A stretch of DNA of 24,137 nt from a candidate division KSB1 bacterium (GCA_022566355.1 JADFJB010000069.1:1-24137), one strand, 5' to 3'. Counted from the first letter of the stretch, positions 1 to 7,667 are shown. The notes: a model not told the origin generated them from the sequence alone. Numbers and translations are program-made.

Positions 1-77
1 TACCTCATACCTCATACCTCATACCTCATACCTTTTACCTTTTCCTTTTTCCTTTTTCCTTATTCCCTAATCCTTGC
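1..77. repeat. Degenerate 7-bp tandem repeat
   Basis: Eleven consecutive heptamers can be laid out in register. Four are exact copies of TACCTCA (1-28), followed by TACCTTT twice, TCCTTTT twice, then TCCTTAT, TCCCTAA and TCCTTGC. The array starts at the window edge, so its true length is unknown, and it stops about 4 bases before the stop codon of the small membrane protein gene at 81. The gradual drift of the unit suggests an old array with a recently expanded edge. It could be a variable-number locus. No function is visible. Confidence 0.85.
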
Positions 78-80
78 CTC

Positions 81-622
81 CTATTTATCCAGTTTATCTA
101 AGGAACCAGGGCAATAGTGTTCCTTGGTCTCACGGCCACTTAATATTGTCCATAAATGAGGAATCGATCTCATTTCACAGCCGGGAGTTGCTAATATGCT
201 TGCCAGTATTAACGATATGCCAAGGTGTCCGGCAACATATGTTAGCCAAATAAGCAAAAGCCATCCTAGTGCAGGTGACCATAAGCTGCCATATTGAAAC
301 AAAGTAAACAGCCCTAAACCAACGACTGTAATGATAAAGATGAGCTGAGGTTTCCGCTTCCAGTTGACCCCAAAACCAATATTAACAACATATGGAAATA
401 AAAGAAAGAAAATCAGGAAGTTCACTACCCAAAACAAACCAGGAGCTTGCCACCGAATAAACTCACTAGTGTTTTTAGGGCTAAGCCATTCCCACTCTAT
501 CAGGTTAACGAATAAGTAAAGAATTAAAGAATTAATATACTTAATAAAAGCCGAACGATTCGCCCAATTAAACCAGGAGGTTTAAGTGTTCCTGTCTTTT
601 CAAATCTAGTTTCAACAGACAA
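81..622 (-). pseudogene. Small multi-pass membrane protein, frameshifted by an 8-bp duplication
   Basis: The intact downstream frame (81-437) encodes 118 residues with about three hydrophobic segments and a polar tail containing CEMRSIPHLW and EHYCPG. Upstream of it, a second frame starts at a TTG at 620-622, preceded by AGGGG nine bases away and by an in-frame TAG, and begins MSVETRFEKTGTLKPPGLIG. The two frames meet at an exact tandem duplication of AGAATTAA (520-535). Deleting one copy joins them into one 177-residue protein running LLSILILYLFVNLIEWEW across the junction. I do not recognise the family. It reads toward the window edge, downstream of the M56 peptidase gene, and has a BlaI-type operator just before its start, so it is probably controlled by that pair. 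Either the gene is broken (or reversibly switched), or the duplication is an assembly error. Translation from the TTG at 435-437 alone seems less likely because it has no good ribosome binding site. Confidence 0.75.
520..535. repeat. Exact 8-bp tandem duplication (AGAATTAA x2)
   Basis: Two adjacent copies of AGAATTAA at 520-527 and 528-535 lie inside the small membrane protein gene. Eight is not a multiple of three, so the duplication shifts the frame and creates a TAA soon after. One copy fewer gives an open frame across the whole gene. Slipped-strand mispairing is the usual origin of such a change. Confidence 0.85.
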
Positions 623-648
623 TGTATAATGCCCCTAAGTTAGTATTA

Positions 649-667
649 GTACTACAACATGTAGTAA
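649..667. promoter_or_regulatory. BlaI-type operator upstream of the small membrane protein gene
   Basis: On the minus strand this reads TTACTACATGTTGTAGTAC: half-sites TACTAC and GTAGTA separated by five bases. The sequence and spacing match the palindrome in front of the blaI-like gene (2465-2483). TACTAC/GTAGTA-type dyads are the known recognition pattern of BlaI/MecI repressors. It ends 27 bases before the TTG start at 622 and lies 3' of the M56 peptidase gene, so its natural target is the small membrane protein gene. Binding itself is inferred. Confidence 0.75.
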
Positions 668-684
668 ATAAACTCAAAAAAAAT

Positions 685-2022
685 TTAACCGTCTATTTGC
701 GATTTCTTATTCAAATTAACAGAGATATACCCGACTGCTTTAATTTGATTGTCTTCATTCAAAATGATTCGAAGACTAAATGTTTCTCGTTCAAATTGAA
801 TCTCAATAATAGCTTGATCTTCATTTATGATCTCAACAATTTTAATTTCAATAAGTCTGCCGTATTTTTGATTGAGATATTGGTCGATGAGTAGTGCGGA
901 GGACATTGAATATTTTTCAGTAATTGTTTCACTCAATATTTTTTGTAATTTATCAGCATCTTTATTCCAAATTGCACGACTATAAATACTGATGATTTCC
1001 TTAAAACGAGCTTCCTGAATAACCTTGTTGGATAGTTCACTAAAATTGTCAGAAGCAGCACAAGAAATTACAGAACCGAGAACGGGAATTACTCCAGCCT
1101 GTAAATTATCTCCAATTTGATTGCCTCCTAATGAGTAAAACTGCAAAAGAAAGACAATGACGAAAGCTGAAACTAAAACTACAGCAAATTTGAAAGTCTT
1201 TCCTAATAAGAATTTTAATCGTGGTTTATGGTAATCCAAAAGCCTCTTTACGCGAAACTCGAAATTCATCCATGTAGGTAGAAATGCTTGGACGAACCCT
1301 AAGCCGCTGTGCCAGTGATAACGGGGTAATTTATGTCCTAACTTCCATACTTTTACAAGTGAAGCCGCAAGGGTAAGAGGCGTTTTAGTTATCTCTATAG
1401 ACACATCATCACAAGAAAGCTCACGTAAAAACAAAATTCGTTTCCATAAAATTAATTTAAACACTAAAATAAATGTTAACGCACCTAATAAGGCATAGAC
1501 TGAATTTTCGATACTAAATGTAAAGCTTAAGGCAAAAACCTGTATAATGAGTAATGGGATTGATGCAAAGAAAAGTTCCATAAACCATATTAAAGCATTG
1601 TCTCGCCGTTTAATGTGTGTCAATTCATGAACTAAAGTAATTTCCAGTTCTTCTGCAGATAATTTATCCACCAAATAATGAGACATAAAAATGGCTGGTT
1701 TAAAAGTGCCAATTGTAAAAATTAGAGGTCGAACTCTACTAAATTGGTAAAGTGGCGGAATTTTTCCTATTTGGAATTTGCAGACAGCATGTTGATATAT
1801 CTTATACAGTTTCGGATGAGAACTTTCCGTATATTGCGTAAATTTATGTTTGAGTAAATTAAATAAAATCAAATGAATACTTGTCTTGATCAAAAGAACA
1901 AAAAAAAGTGTGAAACTGAAAATCTTGAGTATGTCGACAGTCCCGCACCTGGTGGGGTTGGACATTAGGATTTGGTAATTTGTAATCAGTGTTAAATATT
2001 GTTCATTAAGCCATTCAAACAT
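685..2022 (-). CDS. M56 (BlaR1/MecR1-like) membrane metallopeptidase
   Basis: This 445-residue integral membrane protein belongs to peptidase family M56, which senses a signal and triggers cleavage or release of a BlaI-type repressor. Membrane segments lie near residues 32-58, 143-190 and 273-297. The zinc motif HELTH (132-136) faces the cytoplasm in this family, and Glu201 in RELSCDD is the likely third ligand. The C-terminal part after residue 330 is not a penicillin-binding sensor as in BlaR1. It looks like a small alpha+beta domain of the NTF2-like/DUF3887 sort, so the signal is probably not a beta-lactam. The ATG (2020-2022) overlaps the end of the upstream repressor gene by 8 bases, so the two are translationally coupled. 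No beta-lactamase gene is nearby; the likely output gene is the small membrane protein downstream. Confidence 0.88.
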   Translation of the reverse strand: MFEWLNEQYLTLITNYQILMSNPTRCGTVDILKIFSFTLFFVLLIKTSIHLILFNLLKHKFTQYTESSHPKLYKIYQHAVCKFQIGKIPPLYQFSRVRPLIFTIGTFKPAIFMSHYLVDKLSAEELEITLVHELTHIKRRDNALIWFMELFFASIPLLIIQVFALSFTFSIENSVYALLGALTFILVFKLILWKRILFLRELSCDDVSIEITKTPLTLAASLVKVWKLGHKLPRYHWHSGLGFVQAFLPTWMNFEFRVKRLLDYHKPRLKFLLGKTFKFAVVLVSAFVIVFLLQFYSLGGNQIGDNLQAGVIPVLGSVISCAASDNFSELSNKVIQEARFKEIISIYSRAIWNKDADKLQKILSETITEKYSMSSALLIDQYLNQKYGRLIEIKIVEIINEDQAIIEIQFERETFSLRIILNEDNQIKAVGYISVNLNKKSQIDG

Positions 2023-2437
2023 TTTTTTTCATCCGTTTTTGCTCGATCAATCTAGCAAGCTCATCCATTTTTTCTGGCTGAGAATCATCAATCGAATCTA
2101 TAAACTGGCTTATTGCGGGTGTCGAAAAATCAGCGAGAAGTTCTGTAATCACTTTTTTTATAGTTGATTTCGTAAACTCAGCTTTTGATTTTGCTGCATT
2201 GTATACAAATGCATTACCCTGTTTTATTTTTTGTAGCAACCCCTTCTCAGCCAATCGTGTCATCACAGTCATAACTGTTGTATATGCGATTTCTCGGGTT
2301 TTTTTCAGTTCTCCAAAAACTTCTCTCACTGTGATAGTAGTCTTTGACCAGACAACCTCCATAATATCGGCTTCAAGATCACCCAATATTTTGCGGACAC
2401 CTTTTTTATGTGGATCAAATGTAAAAGAATATTTCAT
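2015..2437 (-). CDS. blaI-like: BlaI/MecI-family transcriptional repressor
   Basis: The 140-residue protein has the length and layout of BlaI/MecI/CopY repressors. A winged helix-turn-helix spans about residues 15-82, with the pattern LGDLEADIMEVVW, TVREVFGEL, AYTTVMTVMTRLAEKGLL and a wing with GNAFVYNA. A helical dimerisation and cleavage region follows (about 88-140). It should bind DNA as a dimer at TACTAC/GTAGTA palindromes and be inactivated through its partner M56 peptidase, whose gene overlaps its 3' end by 8 bases. One such palindrome lies 28 bases before its ATG, implying autorepression, and a second lies before the small membrane protein gene. The start was chosen as the ATG at 2435-2437, which gives the usual family N-terminus. 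Confidence 0.92.
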   Translation of the reverse strand: MKYSFTFDPHKKGVRKILGDLEADIMEVVWSKTTITVREVFGELKKTREIAYTTVMTVMTRLAEKGLLQKIKQGNAFVYNAAKSKAEFTKSTIKKVITELLADFSTPAISQFIDSIDDSQPEKMDELARLIEQKRMKKNV

Positions 2438-2464
2438 AAGTACCGATTGTTTTCCAATTTCAGC

Positions 2465-2483
2465 TTACTACGTCATGTAGTAA
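2465..2483. promoter_or_regulatory. BlaI-type operator upstream of the blaI-like gene
   Basis: The minus strand reads TTACTACATGACGTAGTAA: two perfect 7-base half-sites (TTACTAC/GTAGTAA) around a 5-base spacer. It lies 28 bases upstream of the repressor ATG and shares the left 10 bases, TTACTACATG, and the same spacing with the operator at 649-667. It is a good candidate for autorepression of the repressor-peptidase operon. The promoter hexamers could not be assigned with confidence. Confidence 0.82.
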
Positions 2484-2896
2484 CAATTGTTTCGTAAATT
2501 GTATTTCAAAAGAGAGTACTTTAGGGTCGTGATAAAAATGCGTACTTATTATTAAAATCGTTTCCCGGCGTGTTGGTTAAAATTGAAGACCAGATAGATT
2601 AAAGGATTAGTAGAATTTCAGTAAAAAGTCCCGTTAGGGACTTTAATTAACAGGACTAAAAGAATAGAATTGCTACAAATATATTATCCCGATGGGATAT
2701 AAATCGTAATAAACATATTTTAAGAATAGAATTCATTCTACCTCCCCTACTGAGAGAATCCAGCGATACCGTTTACGGTATCGTAAAGAAGCATCGTCGC
2801 CAGCCTCGCGTTGCCGCAAACGACAACGCTGGTAATAATCAAGGATCATGAATGATCCTATGAAAAATGTGTTTTTGCAGATATTGCATTCAACAG
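2484..2896. repeat. Intergenic region with a cluster of perfect short palindromes
   Basis: No convincing gene is present between the blaI-like operator and the MITE-like element. At least four perfect hairpins are visible: AAAGTCCC/GGGACTTT with loop GTTA (2625-2644), TATCCC/GGGATA with loop GAT (2685-2699), CGATACCG/CGGTATCG with loop TTTA (2764-2783) and AGGATCAT/ATGATCCT with loop GA (2842-2859). A fifth, TTCAACA/TGTTGAA (2889-2908), overlaps the left end of the next element. The stems differ in sequence but share a size of 6-8 bp and tiny loops. They resemble dispersed intergenic palindromes seen in many FCB-group genomes. A 61-codon minus-strand frame across 2733-2918 has no protein-like features. 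Confidence 0.7.
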
Positions 2897-3021
2897 GGGG
2901 TTGTTGAAAAAGGGTCATGGAAATACGTAACTCGACATTTATGTCGAGAAACTAGCCCCAACCAAGCTCGGCGACATGAATGTCGCGTTACTGACTCTTT
3001 ACGAGCTTTTTGGACAGCCCC
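2897..3021. mobile_element. MITE-like element with 16-bp imperfect terminal inverted repeats
   Basis: The left end GGGGTTGTTGAAAAAG (2897-2912) matches the reverse complement of the right end (3006-3021, GGGGCTGTCCAAAAAG) at 13 of 16 positions. The 125-bp element has no coding capacity. It contains two perfect internal palindromes sharing CGACAT/ATGTCG: CTCGACAT/ATGTCGAG (2931-2948) and GCGACAT/ATGTCGC (2971-2986). Ends of the form GGGGnTGTnnAAAAAG resemble those of some transposase families, but no transposase is in the window and I see no clear target-site duplication. Confidence 0.55.
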
Positions 3022-3124
3022 AAATTGAGACAAAGAAATTACTACAGCTCCATAGCTCCGATTAAAAATATAGACAGCTTATTCCCCAATGATTTCTCCC
3101 CATTTTTCAATAGGATTATAGATA

Positions 3125-4228
3125 TTAAATTCTGATGGATTCCTCTGTTTCTTTATCAAAAAAATGCGCTTTTGCCATGTTAAAAACTAAATCAACTTTC
3201 TGGCCAACCGAAGGTATATTTTGAGTCCTTATTTTGGCGACGAGGGTGTTTGATCTTGTTGTAAAATATAGATACGTTTCACTCCCCATCGGCTCAACGA
3301 CTTCAACCATTAATTTTACTTCAGATTTATCTTTTAAATTATTAGATGTAGAAGATTCATAAATATCTTCAGGCCGAATGCCAAACGTTATTTCTTTGTC
3401 AAAATAATCGGCCAACTTATTTTCAAACTTTTGGGGAATCTTTAATCTCAGGGTTTCTTCATGAAACCAAATACCATTTTCTCTACTAATTTTCCCGCTA
3501 AAGAAATTCATAGCAGGACTGCCAATAAATCCTGCTACAAATTCATTCTTCGGAAAATTGTACAAATTAAGAGGAGTATCTATTTGATGAATAATTCCAT
3601 CTTTCATTACAACGATCCGATTCCCCAGAGTCATCGCCTCGACTTGGTCATGGGTCACATAAATCATCGTCGTGTTCAGCCTGTTATATAATTTTGATAT
3701 CTCGGTGCGCATTTTAACCCGCAATTTTGCATCTAAATTTGAAAGTGGTTCATCAAATAGAAAAACCTGTGGGTTTCTAACAATAGCCCTGCCAACCGCA
3801 ACTCTCTGTTTTTGACCACCGGACAAAGCTTTAGGAGTTCTCTCAAGCAATTCAGAAATACCTAAAATATCTGCCGCCTCTTTTACCCTTCGCTGGATCT
3901 CCGTTTTTGAAACTTTGCGTAATTTGAGTCCAAAAGCCATATTCTTAAATACAGTCATATGTGGATAGAGCGCATAATTTTGAAAGACCATTGCAATATT
4001 TCTATCTTTAGGATGCACTTTGTTAATGAGTTTATCCCCGATATATAACTCGCCGCTGGTTACTTCTTCGAGACCTGCTATTAACCTTAAAGTAGTTGAC
4101 TTACCACAGCCGGATGGACCCACCAGTACAATAAATTCTTTATCTTTTACCTCAATATTTACATTGCTTACGGCAGTGATGTCATTATCATATGTTTTGC
4201 AAACTTCTTTCAGAACTACATTGGCCAT
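3125..4228 (-). CDS. msmK/ugpC-like: ABC sugar transporter ATP-binding protein (MsmK/UgpC/MalK family)
   Basis: The 367-residue cytoplasmic ATPase powers CUT1-type sugar importers. Walker A is GPSGCGKST (37-45), the Q-loop glutamine is 83, the signature is LSGGQ (135-139), Walker B is VFLFDE (155-160) with a D-loop SNLD, and the switch histidine is 193 in THDQVEAMT. A TOBE/OB-type regulatory region follows from about residue 235, including GIRPEDIY. The gene follows the beta-mannosidase gene by 31 bases, with GGAG six bases before its ATG. This ATPase family often serves several importers. Here the cognate permeases and binding protein are missing, except for a permease tail at 10386, so it may work with transporters elsewhere. 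It is the last gene of the run. Confidence 0.95.
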   Translation of the reverse strand: MANVVLKEVCKTYDNDITAVSNVNIEVKDKEFIVLVGPSGCGKSTTLRLIAGLEEVTSGELYIGDKLINKVHPKDRNIAMVFQNYALYPHMTVFKNMAFGLKLRKVSKTEIQRRVKEAADILGISELLERTPKALSGGQKQRVAVGRAIVRNPQVFLFDEPLSNLDAKLRVKMRTEISKLYNRLNTTMIYVTHDQVEAMTLGNRIVVMKDGIIHQIDTPLNLYNFPKNEFVAGFIGSPAMNFFSGKISRENGIWFHEETLRLKIPQKFENKLADYFDKEITFGIRPEDIYESSTSNNLKDKSEVKLMVEVVEPMGSETYLYFTTRSNTLVAKIRTQNIPSVGQKVDLVFNMAKAHFFDKETEESIRI

Positions 4229-4259
4229 TTCGACTCCAATAATTTAGTCATCTTAAGAT

Positions 4260-6740
4260 CTATCCAATCCACTGAAATGAAATATCAGAAATTAATAAAT
4301 TTGCGGTTTGATCAGGCGAATAAATATCCAGAGATCGAACCTCTCCTGCATCTAAATCGAAGAAATTATCTGATAACTGAAATTGCTCATTCGCAAGTTT
4401 TATACAAATTGCTTTCACAAAGCAATCAGAAGTAATATTTAACTGCCATTGTCCACAACTCTTAGTCAACAGGTTCGTTTTTAATTTTGGAACTCCCAGG
4501 CATAGGTTCTTTATAGGTTTGAAAAAATAGCGATTTACTGCGAGAGTTTTGTCGCCATCAATCAACCGTGCGCGAATATATTGCTGGCTGGGGTCCGTTA
4601 TATTCAAGTTCGTTTGTTGAAAACTTACCAAAGGAATCGAATTATTAGCTGGAATTAAAGTTTTACTTTGGTAGATAACACTAGACTCTCCATAAAAATC
4701 GAACTTGCACACCTCTAATTCATAAGCGCTAGCGTCCTTTTTATCGTTAACAGCATAAAATTCTAAATACTTGCCATTTTCTTTATGAGCCAAAATGAGT
4801 GGAGAAAAAAACCGCCTGGTATACCAATATGCAGCCTTAGGCCTTAATTCGCTGTCGATAATGGACCAGCTGGTTACCGGCCAGCAATCGTTGAGCTGCC
4901 AAAATAACACGCCTGAGGTCAAAAACTTCTGACGGCGCCAATGCTCAATACAATATTTTAGAGCTTCCGCCTGCATCACCTGGCCATAGTAGATAAACTC
5001 ATCAAAGTTGTCCGGCACAGTAAGCTGCTCGGCAATGTAATGGTGCAACCGTTCAGACCCCTTAATTTGTTTGTTGTGATGTTGCATTACACGATGCTGT
5101 GGATTTTGAAACTCAGCGTCAATATTCTCTTGCCATGTAGGCAGACAGGCTGGGGATTGGAAGCCAAATTCTGTTACAAATCGGCTTCTATCGTCCTTTA
5201 CAACGGTCGGTGAATCCCATCCACTCCACATATTCCATTTGTGTTGATTGCCAATGCTTTCGCTATTGGGATCCTCACCGCCAAAGGGCGAGCTCTGCCA
5301 ATAAGGATTTGAGGAGCGCTCAGAAAAAAGGATATTTGGAATAACCTCGCTGAATAATTTTTCTCCAGGCATTTCCCCCACTGGGCGCCCGGATTCCTGA
5401 CGCCATATCCATTCGTTTTCATTATTACCACACCACAATACGATACTCGGGTGAAAATGAAGCTGGCGATAAATAACCCTGACTTCCTGCTTAACATTTG
5501 CTACAAAATGTTCATATTCAGGATATGAGCCGCATGCGAACATGAAATCTTGCCATACCATCAAACCGAGTTCGTCACAAAGATCGTAAAAAATTGGCTG
5601 TTCGTAAATCCCGCCGCCCCATACCCTCAGCATATTGATATTTGCATCTCTGGCCAGGGTGAGGAGGGTTCGGTATTTATCCTTTGTGATTCGCGGAAGA
5701 AAACTATCAGCGGGGATCCAATTTGCCCCTTTGCAGAAAACCTTTACATTGTTGATGCGAAATCGAAATGATTCGCCGCCGTTTTCGGGCTCTCGCTCTA
5801 ATTCAACCCGGCGCAATCCGATTTTCTTGTCAATTTTGATCTGCACTTTTCCTTCAATGCTGATCCTAAACTTCACATTATATAAAAATTGTTCTCCGAA
5901 TCCATTAGGCCACCATAACTTTGGGTTTTCTATCTTGAATTGGAAATCCTGTTTACCGGCGGCGCTTCGTATTTCTACTGTTGAGCAGTAATCCGGTCCT
6001 TCAATCGTTATTTTCCATTCGATCGATTTAACTGCAACACAAGAAACTTCCGCTTCAACCTGAACCGTCGCTTCTTTTAATGAAGCATCCAGGTCGGAAT
6101 TAATTTTAAGATTGTGCAAGAGAATATTTCCATAAGCCAAATAGATATGCCGCCAAATACCGCTGGTAGCCAACTTTGGTCCCCAATCCCAACCAAAACT
6201 GTACTGCGCTTTGCGGGCGTACACACGAAAACTATCCAGGGCGACATTCAGTTTACCGTGCTTCTTCTCAAGTTTCCTTACTTGATCAATGGGCGAGTCA
6301 AAGATAATTTCAATATTATTTTTCCCCTCATGGAGTAAGGACTTTACATCAAATTGATTTGGAATAAACATGTTGTTTGTCTCCCCAACATGTTTACCAT
6401 TGATATAAATTTGGGCGAAAGTATCGAGACCTTCAGCGCATAATTCGATTATTGGCGCACTAAGAATTTCGCGATCCATTTCAAATTCTCGCCGGTACTT
6501 CCATCCAATCTCCGCAATCCACTGCACTATATTTTCATTTTCATTAACGAATGGATCCGGAATCTTACCTGCTTTCATAAGATCGGTATGAACACTGCCT
6601 GGGACTACGGCCGGCAGCCACTCATCCGGGCTCAATAACTTTTTCGGTAAAGTTTTTATGTTCGGTGAATTCCAATCCGGTTGGAACAACCAAGCGCCAT
6701 TCAATAATAGCTTTGAAGTGGAAATATGCATTTTAATCAA
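4260..6740 (-). CDS. Glycoside hydrolase family 2 beta-mannosidase
   Basis: The roughly 826-residue retaining exo-beta-mannosidase releases terminal beta-linked mannose. It has the GH2 layout: an N-terminal jelly-roll with LNGAWLF and VPGSVHTDLM, an immunoglobulin-like domain, a TIM barrel from about residue 330, and C-terminal beta domains. Mannosidase-type features include FSFGWDWGP-like SFGWDWGP (181-188), LRVWGGGIYE (371-380), the acid/base Glu441 in GNNENEW and the nucleophile Glu524 in FVTEFGFQSP. It has no signal peptide, so it acts in the cytoplasm. It follows the GH130 gene at once; the two likely share manno-oligosaccharides or mannosyl disaccharides as substrates. The start is uncertain: TTG at 6738-6740 has AAGG eight bases upstream, while the ATG at 6729-6731 would shorten it by three residues. 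Confidence 0.93.
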   Translation of the reverse strand: MIKMHISTSKLLLNGAWLFQPDWNSPNIKTLPKKLLSPDEWLPAVVPGSVHTDLMKAGKIPDPFVNENENIVQWIAEIGWKYRREFEMDREILSAPIIELCAEGLDTFAQIYINGKHVGETNNMFIPNQFDVKSLLHEGKNNIEIIFDSPIDQVRKLEKKHGKLNVALDSFRVYARKAQYSFGWDWGPKLATSGIWRHIYLAYGNILLHNLKINSDLDASLKEATVQVEAEVSCVAVKSIEWKITIEGPDYCSTVEIRSAAGKQDFQFKIENPKLWWPNGFGEQFLYNVKFRISIEGKVQIKIDKKIGLRRVELEREPENGGESFRFRINNVKVFCKGANWIPADSFLPRITKDKYRTLLTLARDANINMLRVWGGGIYEQPIFYDLCDELGLMVWQDFMFACGSYPEYEHFVANVKQEVRVIYRQLHFHPSIVLWCGNNENEWIWRQESGRPVGEMPGEKLFSEVIPNILFSERSSNPYWQSSPFGGEDPNSESIGNQHKWNMWSGWDSPTVVKDDRSRFVTEFGFQSPACLPTWQENIDAEFQNPQHRVMQHHNKQIKGSERLHHYIAEQLTVPDNFDEFIYYGQVMQAEALKYCIEHWRRQKFLTSGVLFWQLNDCWPVTSWSIIDSELRPKAAYWYTRRFFSPLILAHKENGKYLEFYAVNDKKDASAYELEVCKFDFYGESSVIYQSKTLIPANNSIPLVSFQQTNLNITDPSQQYIRARLIDGDKTLAVNRYFFKPIKNLCLGVPKLKTNLLTKSCGQWQLNITSDCFVKAICIKLANEQFQLSDNFFDLDAGEVRSLDIYSPDQTANLLISDISFQWIG

Positions 6741-6743
6741 ACA

Positions 6744-7667
6744 TTAAACCTTGTATTTCATTAACTCTTGCAAGAGCTCGTCAAGATTGGCAACGGCAAG
6801 CCCGACAACCTTATCCGCCCCGCCATAATAAACCTGTAGTTGGTTATCAAACACAACGGCGCCCTCGGGAAAAACAACATTAGGCACATCACCTTGCTTC
6901 TCGTAATCATGTTCGGGTTCAAGGATGGGTTCCGGAAACCTGGCCAAGATCTTATTTGGATTTTCCAGGTCTAACAACGCAGCGCCGGCTCGGTAGATTA
7001 AATCTCGATCCACCCCATGATAAATAACTAACCAGCCTTCTTTTGTTTTAATTGGCGGCGCACCCCCACCGATTTTTTCAGCTTCCCATGAGTACAAAGG
7101 ACGCATGATCGTAAAATCATCCAGGTGAGAAAAATAATGGGGCCAAAATCCCTCATCGATTTTAAGGAGGTGATTGATATCCTCAAATTCCGCGATCTGA
7201 ATATTAGGCTCAATGCGATGCATCAAAACTAGTTTACCTTTAACCGGTTCTGGAAAAAACATTGCATCCTTGTCCAAAATATCTGGGATAACAACACCAT
7301 GTTTAGTAATTTTTTTGAAGTCATATGTGGACGCCAAACACACACGACAGGTTTGGCCGTCATATCCGGTATATAATATATAGTAACAGTCATCTATCTT
7401 GCATATCCTTGGATCTTCAACTCCTTGTTTTTCATAATCATACTCTCGGTTTATCAGGGGCTTTTGTCGGCGTTCCCGAATTTCACCATTCCGATCAAGA
7501 CGAGCATATCCAATCGTTGAAAAATTATCTCCCTCGACAGCTCGATAAAGCAAATGAACAGAATCACCATCTCGAATCGCAGCAGGATTGAAGGCTGCCT
7601 GTGATTCCCATGAATTTTCCTTGATTGGTTGTAAAATAATCTTATCACTTCGCTTCAGTTTGAACAT
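6744..7667 (-). CDS. Glycoside hydrolase family 130 protein (beta-mannoside phosphorylase or hydrolase)
   Basis: The 307-residue five-bladed beta-propeller belongs to GH130, whose members mostly phosphorolyse beta-mannosides to mannose 1-phosphate. Family marks are FNPAAI (26-31), YRAVEGDNFSTIGYAR (41-56), GVEDPR (82-87) with Asp85 as the likely proton donor, KDAMFFPEP, LMHRI (148-152), GGGAPPIKTKEGW, YHGV and VYYGGADKVVGLA near the end. The length fits GH130_2/_3-type members. Retained Arg and His residues (42, 87, 150-151) favour a phosphorylase, but the exact linkage (1,4-Glc, 1,4-GlcNAc, 1,4-Man or 1,2-Man) cannot be read from sequence alone. It has no signal peptide. A strong AAGGAG lies 11 bases before the ATG, and the gene is 3 bases from the beta-mannosidase frame, which implies co-translation. 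Confidence 0.92.
   Translation of the reverse strand: MFKLKRSDKIILQPIKENSWESQAAFNPAAIRDGDSVHLLYRAVEGDNFSTIGYARLDRNGEIRERRQKPLINREYDYEKQGVEDPRICKIDDCYYILYTGYDGQTCRVCLASTYDFKKITKHGVVIPDILDKDAMFFPEPVKGKLVLMHRIEPNIQIAEFEDINHLLKIDEGFWPHYFSHLDDFTIMRPLYSWEAEKIGGGAPPIKTKEGWLVIYHGVDRDLIYRAGAALLDLENPNKILARFPEPILEPEHDYEKQGDVPNVVFPEGAVVFDNQLQVYYGGADKVVGLAVANLDELLQELMKYKV

Noticed and set aside
1-77. CRISPR array
   Set aside because: The repeat unit is only 7 bp with no spacers; no spaced repeats of 24 bp or more were seen anywhere in the window.
622-894. 90-codon plus-strand reading frame
   Set aside because: It covers the antisense of the M56 peptidase 3' end and the operator, and it has no ribosome binding site or domain.
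685-2437. Classical beta-lactam resistance sensor operon
   Set aside because: The repressor and peptidase families match, but there is no penicillin-binding sensor domain in the M56 protein and no beta-lactamase or PBP2a gene in the window.
2733-2918. 61-codon minus-strand reading frame
   Set aside because: It runs through four palindromes and the end of the MITE-like element, has no recognisable domain and is rich in Arg and Cys, so it looks like a by-product of repeats.
3079-3160. Peptide-like frame after the ABC ATPase, ending NIYNPIEKWGEIIGE then TAA
   Set aside because: It looks somewhat like the tail of a lost gene, but it overlaps the ATPase gene in another frame, is under 30 codons and matches no family tail I know. 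Chance cannot be excluded.
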